The translations under genes were made by a program, and so were the position numbers. Positions 8,741 through 17,248 of a DNA stretch of 64,000 nt are shown here, piece after piece. This stretch comes from an uncultured Bacilli bacterium (GTDB taxonomy: Bacteria; Bacillota_I; Bacilli_A; RF39; UBA660). The notes under the pieces are model-generated. The model made no database searches. It was not told the DNA's origin and worked only from the letters and a program-made list of their open reading frames with translations. Within the stretch, counting starts at the first letter, position 1. The number at the start of each line of letters is the position of its first letter. The stretch lies in assembly GCA_934148875.1 (NCBI GenBank), contig CAKPDJ010000002.1:1-64000 (forward strand), written 5' to 3'.

Positions 8741-9079
8741 ATGAAACTTCTAAAAAGATGCTTATTAATAATAAGCTTATTACTCAATCTATCACTAATA
8801 TATATTTATTTTGACACATATAATGAATTAAATGGGAAAATAAATGAATATGAAGTAGCAGTAAAATATTTGCAAAATAATAATAGGCGAGAATGGAATA
8901 TAACAGAAGAAAAAAAGAAAGAAATTCTTATGTATTACATGTCAATAAGAGAATTAGATCTAGTTGAAGCTCAATATTTAATAGATAGTTATAATTTTTT
9001 ATATCAATATGAAATAAGTTTAGATGATAATTTAATAATTCAAGGGGAACTATATACTCCTATATATTGGAACTCATAA
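8741..9079 (+). CDS. small membrane-anchored protein inserted in the tail module
   Basis: This 112-residue protein has an N-terminal basic start followed by one hydrophobic segment (residues ~8-24, LLIISLLLNLSLIYIYF) and a soluble, charged C-terminal domain outside or inside the membrane. No family is recognised. It lies between chaperone and tape measure genes, where structural modules usually have nothing or a frameshifted chaperone. It has its own promoter-like leader and ends at a short hairpin (GGAACTCATAAGAGTTCC) with T's, so it looks like a cargo gene (moron), perhaps expressed in the lysogen. Confidence 0.7.
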   Translation: MKLLKRCLLIISLLLNLSLIYIYFDTYNELNGKINEYEVAVKYLQNNNRREWNITEEKKKEILMYYMSIRELDLVEAQYLIDSYNFLYQYEISLDDNLIIQGELYTPIYWNS

Positions 9080-9112
9080 GAGTTCCTTTTTTATTTAGAA
9101 AGGAGGGAACAT

Positions 9113-12100
9113 ATGAGTGATTCTCAAATTAAAATTGAATATTTATTAAATTCATCTGAGTTTAATAAAAATATGGCCAGCATGAAGAAAAATATGCAGT
9201 TATGCAATGAAGAAGTAAAAAATTCAGCTAAAGAAATGAATACATATGGTTCCAATATTCAAACTTTGACTTCAAGGCAAAAAGCTATTCAACAAGCTAT
9301 GGAACAAAGTAAAAAAATAATGGCTGAATACAATTCTAATTTAGAAAAAAATAAAAAAGCTTTAGAAGGGAATAAGCAATCTTTAGAAGATTTATCTAAA
9401 GCTAAGAAGCAAGCTAATAATGAATATAAAAATGCTGTAAAGATGTATGGTGAAGAATCAGAAGAAGCTTTAAAATTAAAAGAAGCTTTAGATGAAGTAT
9501 CAGATGAATATGCAAATATGAAATCTAGAGTAAAAGGTAATGAAGATACTATTGTAAGTAATACAGCTCAATTAGAAAAACAAAGAGGTGTTTTAATTGA
9601 TTTAGAAGGACAGTTAAAAGCTACAAATAAAGCCTTAGAAGAACAATCTAATAAATTCATATTAGCTAGTAAAAGATTTAGTGAATGGGGGAAAAACCTA
9701 GAAAAAATAGGTGGAAGTCTTAAAAATTTAGGAGAAGATGTACAAAAAGCTGGTGCGATAATTGTAACTGCAAGTGCAGGCTTAGCAACTTTGGCTATGA
9801 GTGCAGAATCAGGTTTTGCAAAAGTAAACACTTTAGCAAAAGATTCTGGAGAAAGTTTAAAAAACTTTAAAAAAGATGTTTATGATTTATCAGATAATAC
9901 AGGACAATCAGTTGAAGATTTAACAGATGCTTTATACAATGCTGTAAGTGCTGGAGTAGATTATTCTCAATCAGTTGAATTTATGGATCAAGTTAATAAA
10001 GTTGCTACTGGTGGATTTGGTGAAATAGCAGATGCATCTAGTGCATTAACTAGTATAATGAATATTTATGGTAAAACAGTAAAAGACACAGGAGAAATAT
10101 CTGATAAGCTGTTTGTTACACAAGAAAAAGGTGTATTAACAGTAGGAGAATTAAGTTCAGTGTTAGGTGAATCTGCTTCTAGTGCTAAAGCTTATAATGT
10201 AGATTTAGATAACTTACTTAGTGGATATGTATCACTTACTAAAGCAGGTATTAATGTAAATCAATCAAATACCAAACTTAGAGCTATGTTCGAAGAATTA
10301 GGTGATACTGGTTCAAATGTAGGTAAAATCCTTCAAGAAAAAACAGGTAAATCATTTACTCAATTAATGGAAGATGGTAATTCTTTAGCAGATGTACTAA
10401 GTATTATAACTGATAGCGTTAATGGATCAAAAGATGATTTTAATGCTTTGTGGAGTAGTAGTGAAGCTGCAGGTGCTGGATTTGTAATTGCTAGTGAAGG
10501 TGGAAAAGTATTTAAAGATGCACTAAAAGGCATGGGAGAAAGTGCTGGCAAATGTAATGGTGCTTTTGAAGAGGTTGCAAATACTAGTGAATTTAAATTT
10601 AAGAAAAGTATAAATGAAGTTAAAAATAGTGCTTCTAAATTAGGAGAATCTTTATTACCGGTTTTAGATGAAGTTTCTAAAGGTATTAGTAATGTTGCTA
10701 AATATATTTCCAAATTAAATCCTGAGACAGTTGTTGCAGTTGCAAAATTTGGAGCACTTGCTTTAGTGTTCGGAACTGCCATGAAAGCTACTGGTTCACT
10801 TGTAGAAGGTTTAGGAAAAGGTGCACAAGCATTATCAGGATTATTTAAAATTGCTGCAGATACTAAGTCATTTGGAAGTTTTTCAAAAGCTTTAGCTGAA
10901 AGTGATACTGCTATTGGTGGTTTAGTTAAATCTGCTGGTGGATTATCTGAAGTGTTTGGTGGATTTACTTTAACAGGTGGATTAATAGGGGGAGCAATAG
11001 CTGGTGTAGCCGCGTTAGGAGTAGCTTTTTATAATAATCAAAAAGAAATAGAAGAATCAGAAGCTAAGCTAGCTGAAATGGCTGATTGTTATGATGATTT
11101 TACAGGAAGAATACGAACTAACGAAAATATATGGACAGAGATATTTGGTAAAGAATACAATATAAAATTTGGAGATGACTATAAACAAGCATTAGCTAAT
11201 ACAGAAGCAGATGTTGAAGCATGGGTAGAAAACCTAAGAAGTATGCAGGACGATATAAATGCCCTTTTAAATGATACAGAGAAGTCTGACGAAACTAAAC
11301 AAAAAGAATTAGAACAGATGGTTCAAATAGTTCCTGAAAGCAACAATAAAGAAGAACATAAGCTACAATTCAAGAGCGGTTTAGAAGAAGCGGGGATAAC
11401 AGGGGAATCACAAGAAAAATATTTGCAACTTTGGTCTGAAGCATATGATAATGCACAACAAGTAGTAGATGGCGGCGAAAAGAAAATTGCAGAAATAATT
11501 AGAAATAACCTAGGCGAAGATGGTAATATTACCGAAGAAGGTATGAAACAAATAGAGGAAGTAAGAAAAGATGTCCAAGATGAAATGGCACAAGTTCAAT
11601 CTAATGATTTTGATACTATGTTGGCTATGACAGAAAGCCATATTGCACAAGAAGAAGCAATATATAAAGGTGCAGAAAAAGGCTCAGTTGAAGCAATTAG
11701 AAATAAATATAAAACTATGAATGACGAAAGAATAAAAGAATTAGAAAATGAAAAAAATTTTATAGATGAACGTGCAGGATTAAGCGAACAAGAGAAACAA
11801 GCACTTAAAGATAATATCAATAATCAAATAAATAATATTAATGCTATAGAACAAGCACAGATGGCAAGTCTTAATCGTAGGGCTATGTATGATCAAGAAT
11901 ATGCAAAACAAAATGGGTTAGCTGTTCAGCAAATTAATGATAATATGTGGACGGTTATAGATACTAATACTGGAATTGAAACATCATTCTTTGACACAGA
12001 AGCGGCCATGCAAGAATATGCTAATAATATGGGGCTACAAACTTCTTATGTTTCCGATGAATTTGGTAATATGCATATGGTTATTCAAGATGCAGGTGGT

Positions 12101-12928
12101 GGAATAATGGGTATGTTAGATAGTTCAGCTACATCATTTGGTTTCTTTGGTAATGAAGCTTGGGCCGCAATGCAACAAGTAATAGATCAAGCAGGTGTAA
12201 CCCAAGGAACTGCAGAACAGAAATTTGCTGCAATATGTGCAGCTATAGATAATGGTACATTAAAAGCAGAAGATTTTGGCTTTACAAGTTCAGAAGAATT
12301 TAAAGCAGCAGCAAAAGAAATGGTTAACGCAGGTGGCAGTGCTGATGATTTAAAAGGAAAAATAAACAACCTACCTAAAAATACAAATGTAAAAGTAGAA
12401 ACTAAAATAAAAGGCGAAAGTGATTTAGATAATTTGATTACTAAATTAGGAAGCTTTGCAGGAAAGGTGTTTACAGCTACAGCTAAAGTTGTTTCAAAAG
12501 GTGTTGATGTAGTAACAGGAGTTTTAGGTAAAAAAGAAACTGGTGGTACTATAAACGAAAGTGGTGTATATAACATTAACGAAGCAGGTACAGAATTAGT
12601 AGATCCTTTTGGGGCATCAACAACTTCAAATTATTCACTAGCTTCTGCTGTAAGAGGAGAATATGCATACCTAGAACAAGGAACTAAAGTTACTAACGCT
12701 TTAATGACTACACAAAAAATGAACGATATGGTAAATACGAGAGTTGATCAAAGGTTTTTAAATATAGATAAAAGATTAGATAGACTTTGCACTGTATTAG
12801 AAAGAGCAGGTATAAATACTGGTTCTAATATAAACGTGACAATGAATAATCCTAACTTTACAGATCAAAACTCACAAAAGAAAAAGTTAAATGAAATGGT
12901 AACGCTTATAAAGGGGGTTAAGAGATAA
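9113..12928 (+). CDS. tail tape measure protein (TP901 core)
   Basis: At 1271 residues this is the largest gene in the window; it sets tail length (at about 0.15 nm per residue, some 190 nm) and is ejected with the DNA. Residues ~1-190 are coiled coil. A TP901-type core follows at ~230-440 (KNFKKDVYDLSDNTGQSVED, then the VGELSSVLGESASSAKA stretch), with hydrophobic glycine-rich segments near 590-640 and 680. A second helical, Gln/Glu-rich part follows, and a C-terminal segment ends VTLIKGVKR. The ATG follows GAAAGGAGG and the stop overlaps the Dit start by 1 nt. Confidence 0.95.
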   Translation: MSDSQIKIEYLLNSSEFNKNMASMKKNMQLCNEEVKNSAKEMNTYGSNIQTLTSRQKAIQQAMEQSKKIMAEYNSNLEKNKKALEGNKQSLEDLSKAKKQANNEYKNAVKMYGEESEEALKLKEALDEVSDEYANMKSRVKGNEDTIVSNTAQLEKQRGVLIDLEGQLKATNKALEEQSNKFILASKRFSEWGKNLEKIGGSLKNLGEDVQKAGAIIVTASAGLATLAMSAESGFAKVNTLAKDSGESLKNFKKDVYDLSDNTGQSVEDLTDALYNAVSAGVDYSQSVEFMDQVNKVATGGFGEIADASSALTSIMNIYGKTVKDTGEISDKLFVTQEKGVLTVGELSSVLGESASSAKAYNVDLDNLLSGYVSLTKAGINVNQSNTKLRAMFEELGDTGSNVGKILQEKTGKSFTQLMEDGNSLADVLSIITDSVNGSKDDFNALWSSSEAAGAGFVIASEGGKVFKDALKGMGESAGKCNGAFEEVANTSEFKFKKSINEVKNSASKLGESLLPVLDEVSKGISNVAKYISKLNPETVVAVAKFGALALVFGTAMKATGSLVEGLGKGAQALSGLFKIAADTKSFGSFSKALAESDTAIGGLVKSAGGLSEVFGGFTLTGGLIGGAIAGVAALGVAFYNNQKEIEESEAKLAEMADCYDDFTGRIRTNENIWTEIFGKEYNIKFGDDYKQALANTEADVEAWVENLRSMQDDINALLNDTEKSDETKQKELEQMVQIVPESNNKEEHKLQFKSGLEEAGITGESQEKYLQLWSEAYDNAQQVVDGGEKKIAEIIRNNLGEDGNITEEGMKQIEEVRKDVQDEMAQVQSNDFDTMLAMTESHIAQEEAIYKGAEKGSVEAIRNKYKTMNDERIKELENEKNFIDERAGLSEQEKQALKDNINNQINNINAIEQAQMASLNRRAMYDQEYAKQNGLAVQQINDNMWTVIDTNTGIETSFFDTEAAMQEYANNMGLQTSYVSDEFGNMHMVIQDAGGGIMGMLDSSATSFGFFGNEAWAAMQQVIDQAGVTQGTAEQKFAAICAAIDNGTLKAEDFGFTSSEEFKAAAKEMVNAGGSADDLKGKINNLPKNTNVKVETKIKGESDLDNLITKLGSFAGKVFTATAKVVSKGVDVVTGVLGKKETGGTINESGVYNINEAGTELVDPFGASTTSNYSLASAVRGEYAYLEQGTKVTNALMTTQKMNDMVNTRVDQRFLNIDKRLDRLCTVLERAGINTGSNINVTMNNPNFTDQNSQKKKLNEMVTLIKGVKR

Positions 12929-13731
12929 TGATAGATTGCACTTATATAGAGTTAAATGGTTTAATATTACAACCATCAAGAGACTATGTTTCTAGATTAG
13001 ATGGAATAATGAATTTTCAAAAGAATATAAGCGAGTCTGAATTATTTTATGATGGCTCCTTTTATGGTAGTTCAAAAGTTACTTCTAGGGACCTTACTTT
13101 AAGTGTAATAATAAAACATCAATTTAATGTAAATGAAAATAAAGCTGAAAAGCAATTAAATTTTATATTAAAAGAAGAAAACATTAAATTAAGATTTAAA
13201 TTAGAAAATGATGATAATTTTTATGAGTGCATAGTAAATTGTACATCTAAAGCTACAAATATTGATGAAATTACATGTACATTACATTTAAGTAATCCTA
13301 ATATATATAAATCACAAATTACAACTGAATTAGAAAAAATAATGCAAGGTGGTTTTTATTTTACTCCAGATGGATTTACTATAAGTGGAAGTGGATTTGA
13401 ATTTAATGAAACGCTAATAGGTAATATAGCAGAAATACTAAATCCTAGTACTACTATATATCCTGCTTTTAATATAAAAGGAGATACAGATTATATTAAT
13501 ATATCTAACTTAACTACTGGAGAAGTTTTAAAAATTAATTGTAACATTTCATCAGAATATACCTTATTTATTGACTGTAATCCATCTTCAAGAAAGATTA
13601 GGTACAATAATAAATCTTATATGAGATATAAGTCCGGAAATTATATAAGTTTAGTAAATGGCTCTAATATAATAAGAGTAGATTATTCCGGATCATGTAC
13701 AGTTGAAATATCATATAAGGAAGTGATTTAA
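12928..13731 (+). CDS. distal tail protein (Dit)
   Basis: This 267-residue protein is the hub joining tail tube to the tip. The N-terminal half has the Dit pattern (YVSRLDGIMNFQKNISESEL and the GSSKVTSRDLTLSVIIKH strand, with the family's 'R.i.l...i' element). The C-terminal half is a galectin-like beta domain ending NIIRVDYSGSCTVEISYKEV. It starts at the tape measure stop and overlaps the next gene by 1 nt, the standard order tape measure-Dit-Tal. Confidence 0.88.
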   Translation: MIDCTYIELNGLILQPSRDYVSRLDGIMNFQKNISESELFYDGSFYGSSKVTSRDLTLSVIIKHQFNVNENKAEKQLNFILKEENIKLRFKLENDDNFYECIVNCTSKATNIDEITCTLHLSNPNIYKSQITTELEKIMQGGFYFTPDGFTISGSGFEFNETLIGNIAEILNPSTTIYPAFNIKGDTDYINISNLTTGEVLKINCNISSEYTLFIDCNPSSRKIRYNNKSYMRYKSGNYISLVNGSNIIRVDYSGSCTVEISYKEVI

Positions 13732-14837
13732 TGTATTACTTAAAATTATATGATAGAAATAAAGTGTTAAAAGATAATTGTGAAATATATTTATTTTCTG
13801 ATCTTACTTATACTAAAACATTAAATGGTACTGGTAATTTAAGCTTTAATACCCCAATTAAGTATATAAAAGAAAATGAAATTAATTTCCTACCTGGGGA
13901 TTGTATAGAATTGTATTTATCAGAGAATAATTCTGAAGAATGTATATGGTGGGGTGTTGTAGTTAATCCTTCTAATACAGGACTGAATCAAATGAGTATT
14001 GTATGCGAGGGATATTTTTCATGCCTTAAAAACCGTATGCAAAAGCATTTATTTGACTTTGCAATATCTAGTAATAATATGAATTACTTAGAAGAAACCT
14101 ACACAAATGTAGGTCACGGAGAATTAATTCTAAGTCTAATAGGTACACAAAATTATTATGATAATACAGGTGTAACTCAAGGAGTTAATAAAGATTACTC
14201 CGAAATAAAAACAACTCGAGTTATTAAATGGGACGATAAATTAGATGAAAAAATAAATGAATTTATAGAAGATGGTTGTTTATATTTTAATATAGATCAA
14301 AATCGTAAAATGAACATATATTCTGAATATGGAGAAGATAAATCGGAGTTCTATATAGTACATGATGGTAATTTAATAGATTGTAGTCAAGCTATAATAG
14401 ATTATTCTCAAATAATTAATCAAGTATATGTTTTGAATCAATTTACTGAAGAGTTAGAAGACGGCTCGAGCGTAGATAGAAGCGTTTATTACATAGCAGA
14501 AGATAAAGAAAGTATAAAATTATTTGGATTAAGACAAGAAGTACTTAGTGTTAACGATATAAGATTAGTAGAAACAGCTAAAAAATACGCTGAACAAGAA
14601 CTTAAAAAAGTATCTTCTCCTATTGTAAACATAGAATTAGAAGCTAATATAACTGATGATTTAGATATATTCCATATAGAACCGGGCGATTATATAGGAA
14701 TAGATTCGGAATTGTTAAATTTAAAAGGAAAATTTAGAGTAATGGAATATACAGTAGATATTTCTAATAATACAGTAAAAATTAATTTAGGTAATTGCAT
14801 ATTCAGAAAAAATAATATTGTAAGTTATAGATATTAG
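13731..14837 (+). CDS. tail-associated protein / tail endopeptidase-like (Tal, gp37-like)
   Basis: This 368-residue protein occupies the Tal position at the tail tip. It has the beta-rich gp27-like architecture seen in siphovirus ReqiPepy6 gp37-like tail proteins: a strand-rich start, the DKLDEKINEFIEDGCLYFNI stretch, and a C-terminal FHIEPGDYIGIDSELLNLKG segment. No extra peptidoglycan hydrolase domain is attached, so any wall-degrading activity must come from elsewhere. Confidence 0.8.
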   Translation: MYYLKLYDRNKVLKDNCEIYLFSDLTYTKTLNGTGNLSFNTPIKYIKENEINFLPGDCIELYLSENNSEECIWWGVVVNPSNTGLNQMSIVCEGYFSCLKNRMQKHLFDFAISSNNMNYLEETYTNVGHGELILSLIGTQNYYDNTGVTQGVNKDYSEIKTTRVIKWDDKLDEKINEFIEDGCLYFNIDQNRKMNIYSEYGEDKSEFYIVHDGNLIDCSQAIIDYSQIINQVYVLNQFTEELEDGSSVDRSVYYIAEDKESIKLFGLRQEVLSVNDIRLVETAKKYAEQELKKVSSPIVNIELEANITDDLDIFHIEPGDYIGIDSELLNLKGKFRVMEYTVDISNNTVKINLGNCIFRKNNIVSYRY

Positions 14838-14851
14838 AAAGGAGTAGGAAA

Positions 14852-15739
14852 ATGGCAGAAAAAATTTATCCTGTTGCATCGAGCAATCATGTTTATTATA
14901 CATCTGATATAAAAAATTTAAACAAAACATTAATTAAGGATAAAACTTTAATATTATCAACATCTTTGGAAGTTACAGCAAAAACAAGCCCAAATATGAC
15001 AGTTTCAATATCCTCCGGTTCTGCTTTTAATGATGGAATGTTTTATCAGAATAGTGCTACTGTTAGCTTAACTATAGACAGTAATACTGGCTCACTCCCA
15101 AGAAAGGATGCTATTTGTATAGAATTTAATGGTGCAAACAGTAAACTTGTTGTAATAAAAGGAAATCCCGCAACAAGTCCAGTAATCTCAAGTACAGCTA
15201 CAGATAGTAACCATATTTTATTAGCAGAAGTATTAGTAGGTGTAGGTGCAACAAGTATACAAACATCTAATATAACAGATAAAAGAAATTATTCCGGACA
15301 ATATACGCTAGAAAGTTTAGATAAATCTATCCACACATTAGAAGATAAAGTTAAAAAATTAGAAGATGGCAAAATGGTAACGTATTACAATCACACACAG
15401 AACGATAACTATATTTTAAATACAAACTTAATGGAATTTAAAGAAACAACTATGAAAATATCTAGCATGTATTTTTATTTAAGTCCTAATTATATAGCGT
15501 CAACTAAAATTAATGGGAAAAATTATAGTGCTGTTACTTTGCCTTACTTTTATAGCATAGGTACTACTTATTCTGTTAATGTAAATTTATCAGCAAACCA
15601 AGATGCAATTCTATCTGGTAAATTTAGTGGAGATATTTTGTTTACATTACCTAATTCTAAAGGATTTAACATTTTTATTCCTAACAACACAAATGACGCT
15701 TACGATTGTACATTATTTATTAATGTAGTAGGTAAATAA
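14852..15739 (+). CDS. baseplate upper protein-like structural protein
   Basis: This 295-residue protein has an N-terminal ~150-residue beta domain (TVSISSGSAFNDGMFYQN, LPRKDAICIEF, HILLAEVLVGVGATSIQ, ending ITDKRNYSG). This is a well-known pattern of baseplate/fibre N-termini in Firmicutes siphophages. A short coiled coil (KSIHTLEDKVKKLEDGK) follows, then a C-terminal beta domain ending in TLFINVVGK. It probably attaches receptor-binding parts to the Dit/Tal hub. RBS is AGAAAGGAG. Confidence 0.72.
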   Translation: MAEKIYPVASSNHVYYTSDIKNLNKTLIKDKTLILSTSLEVTAKTSPNMTVSISSGSAFNDGMFYQNSATVSLTIDSNTGSLPRKDAICIEFNGANSKLVVIKGNPATSPVISSTATDSNHILLAEVLVGVGATSIQTSNITDKRNYSGQYTLESLDKSIHTLEDKVKKLEDGKMVTYYNHTQNDNYILNTNLMEFKETTMKISSMYFYLSPNYIASTKINGKNYSAVTLPYFYSIGTTYSVNVNLSANQDAILSGKFSGDILFTLPNSKGFNIFIPNNTNDAYDCTLFINVVGK

Positions 15740-15748
15740 GGTGATAAA

Positions 15749-15964
15749 ATGATTTTAAAATTTTATAAAAATGGTTATAACCCAGATAAAAAGTATATTT
15801 TATATAAAAAAATAGATAATGCTAGCGGAACTATAGAATACTACAAAGAAATTAAAAAAACAAAAGAAGAATTATATGTAGAAGAGCTACAAAATGTTAA
15901 AGAACAACTAAATGCTGCTCAAGAAGCAATAGACTTTTTAATTGAGATAGGAGGTGATGTATGA
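15749..15964 (+). CDS. small tail protein
   Basis: This 71-residue protein has a beta-rich first half (ILKFYKNGYNPDKKYILYKK) and a coiled-coil tail (EELYVEELQNVKEQLNAAQEAIDFLIEIGG). Such short genes are common between baseplate and fibre genes and often encode linkers or XkdX-like proteins. Its stop overlaps the next start by 4 nt. Confidence 0.65.
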   Translation: MILKFYKNGYNPDKKYILYKKIDNASGTIEYYKEIKKTKEELYVEELQNVKEQLNAAQEAIDFLIEIGGDV

Positions 15965-16119
15965 TGGCAGGATATTTGGCTATGAGAATTGAAGGCGGAC
16001 ATTTAGATTATAGTATAGTCTACAGAAAAAACTATAGACAATTTAAAGAAACTGTAGATGATATTTTAATTTTAGATGGATATCAAAATTTAATTCAACC
16101 AGATCCAAATGAAATATAA
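15961..16119 (+). CDS. small XkdX-like protein
   Basis: This 52-residue gene begins MMAGYLAMRIEGGHLDYSIV and ends LIQPDPNEI. It overlaps the previous stop (ATGA-type) and is preceded by GGAGGTGATGT, a good binding site. Length, hydrophobic N-terminus and location match the short XkdX-type genes found in Firmicutes tail modules; function is unknown. Confidence 0.6.
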   Translation: MMAGYLAMRIEGGHLDYSIVYRKNYRQFKETVDDILILDGYQNLIQPDPNEI

Positions 16120-16135
16120 GAAAGGAGAATAATTT

Positions 16136-17236
16136 ATGAATCCTATTACTAAAAAACAAATAATAATGAAATGCTTAGCAGATGGGGATACTGCAAAATT
16201 GCCTAAACCTAGTTCTAAAATAGAAACCTATCTTTATATATGGTGTAAAGGTAGTGGAAATATACCAACACCAGCAAATAAAGAAGAGATGTATTTTGCA
16301 TACCTAGCAAGTCAAGCGGGTGGTACAGGCTTTAGTGGTACACTGCCCAAACCTACAAGCAGAATAGAAACTTTTTTACACGCTTTAGCTTTAGGAAACA
16401 CACCTAGCTTAAAAGCCAATAGTAGATATGAATTATTTTTAAAAGGCATTGCAACCGGTGGAAGTTCTGTTATGCCTATTCCACAAACAATAGAAGAATA
16501 TTATCTTAAATATTTAGCAGAAAATATGCAAGATGATAACACTTATGGAGAAATAGTATTAGATAAAACTGCATTAACAATAAATGAAAATGCTACAGGT
16601 ACTATTCAAGTTAAATTAAGTACAGCACCTAGTGTTAATCAAAATATTTCAGTATCCCTATCAAACGGAAATGCAAGTATTGATAAAACTGCATTAACAT
16701 TTACACCATCAAACTATAATGCTTATCAAACTATTACAGTAACAGGAACTCATTTAGCAGGAAACTTTAATAATAACCAATGTGTATTAACATTTAAATC
16801 TAAGAAAACAGTAGCAACTAAAACTTGTACAGTAACAATAAATAACATAGATGCAGATACTACTCCTTATATGTATTATGGTAGATTAAGTTTCTCAGAT
16901 GTAGGAAGTAGAGTAATTCAGTTCAATGAAATAACAGAAGCTATGATTCTAAAAGGCGTTGCTGACGGCAAATTAACCAAGTCTACACCTCATACACTTG
17001 GAAAGACATCTCTAGGATTAGCATCAACAACAGCAGAATCAGATTATCAAATAGTGATTGTGCCAACTGCTAATAATTACGCAGTAACTAAGGATAATGG
17101 TTTTGGTGGAAAAACAGTATTTGACGAAGAAACAGCAGGTGCTAATGGCATAGATATTACTATTAATACAGTACCATGCAAGCTATATGGAGAAATTCTT
17201 ATAGCACAAGGTGAAACATTTATTTATGTAGATTAG
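16136..17236 (+). CDS. baseplate/fibre protein with N-terminal repeats and Ig-like domain
   Basis: This 366-residue protein has three or more ~45-residue repeats in its first ~140 residues, each with a P-x-P/T-S-x-x-E-x-F/Y-L core (LPKPSSKIETYLYIW, LPKPTSRIETFLHAL, MPIPQTIEEYYLKYL). This suggests a repetitive helical spacer or virion-docking region. Residues ~140-240 form a Calx-beta/Ig-like domain (EIVLDKTALTINE ... TPSNYNAYQTITVTG) of the same kind as in the next gene. The C-terminal ~120 residues are beta-rich and may bind a surface ligand. Confidence 0.65.
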   Translation: MNPITKKQIIMKCLADGDTAKLPKPSSKIETYLYIWCKGSGNIPTPANKEEMYFAYLASQAGGTGFSGTLPKPTSRIETFLHALALGNTPSLKANSRYELFLKGIATGGSSVMPIPQTIEEYYLKYLAENMQDDNTYGEIVLDKTALTINENATGTIQVKLSTAPSVNQNISVSLSNGNASIDKTALTFTPSNYNAYQTITVTGTHLAGNFNNNQCVLTFKSKKTVATKTCTVTINNIDADTTPYMYYGRLSFSDVGSRVIQFNEITEAMILKGVADGKLTKSTPHTLGKTSLGLASTTAESDYQIVIVPTANNYAVTKDNGFGGKTVFDEETAGANGIDITINTVPCKLYGEILIAQGETFIYVD

Positions 17237-17248
17237 GAGGTATAATAA

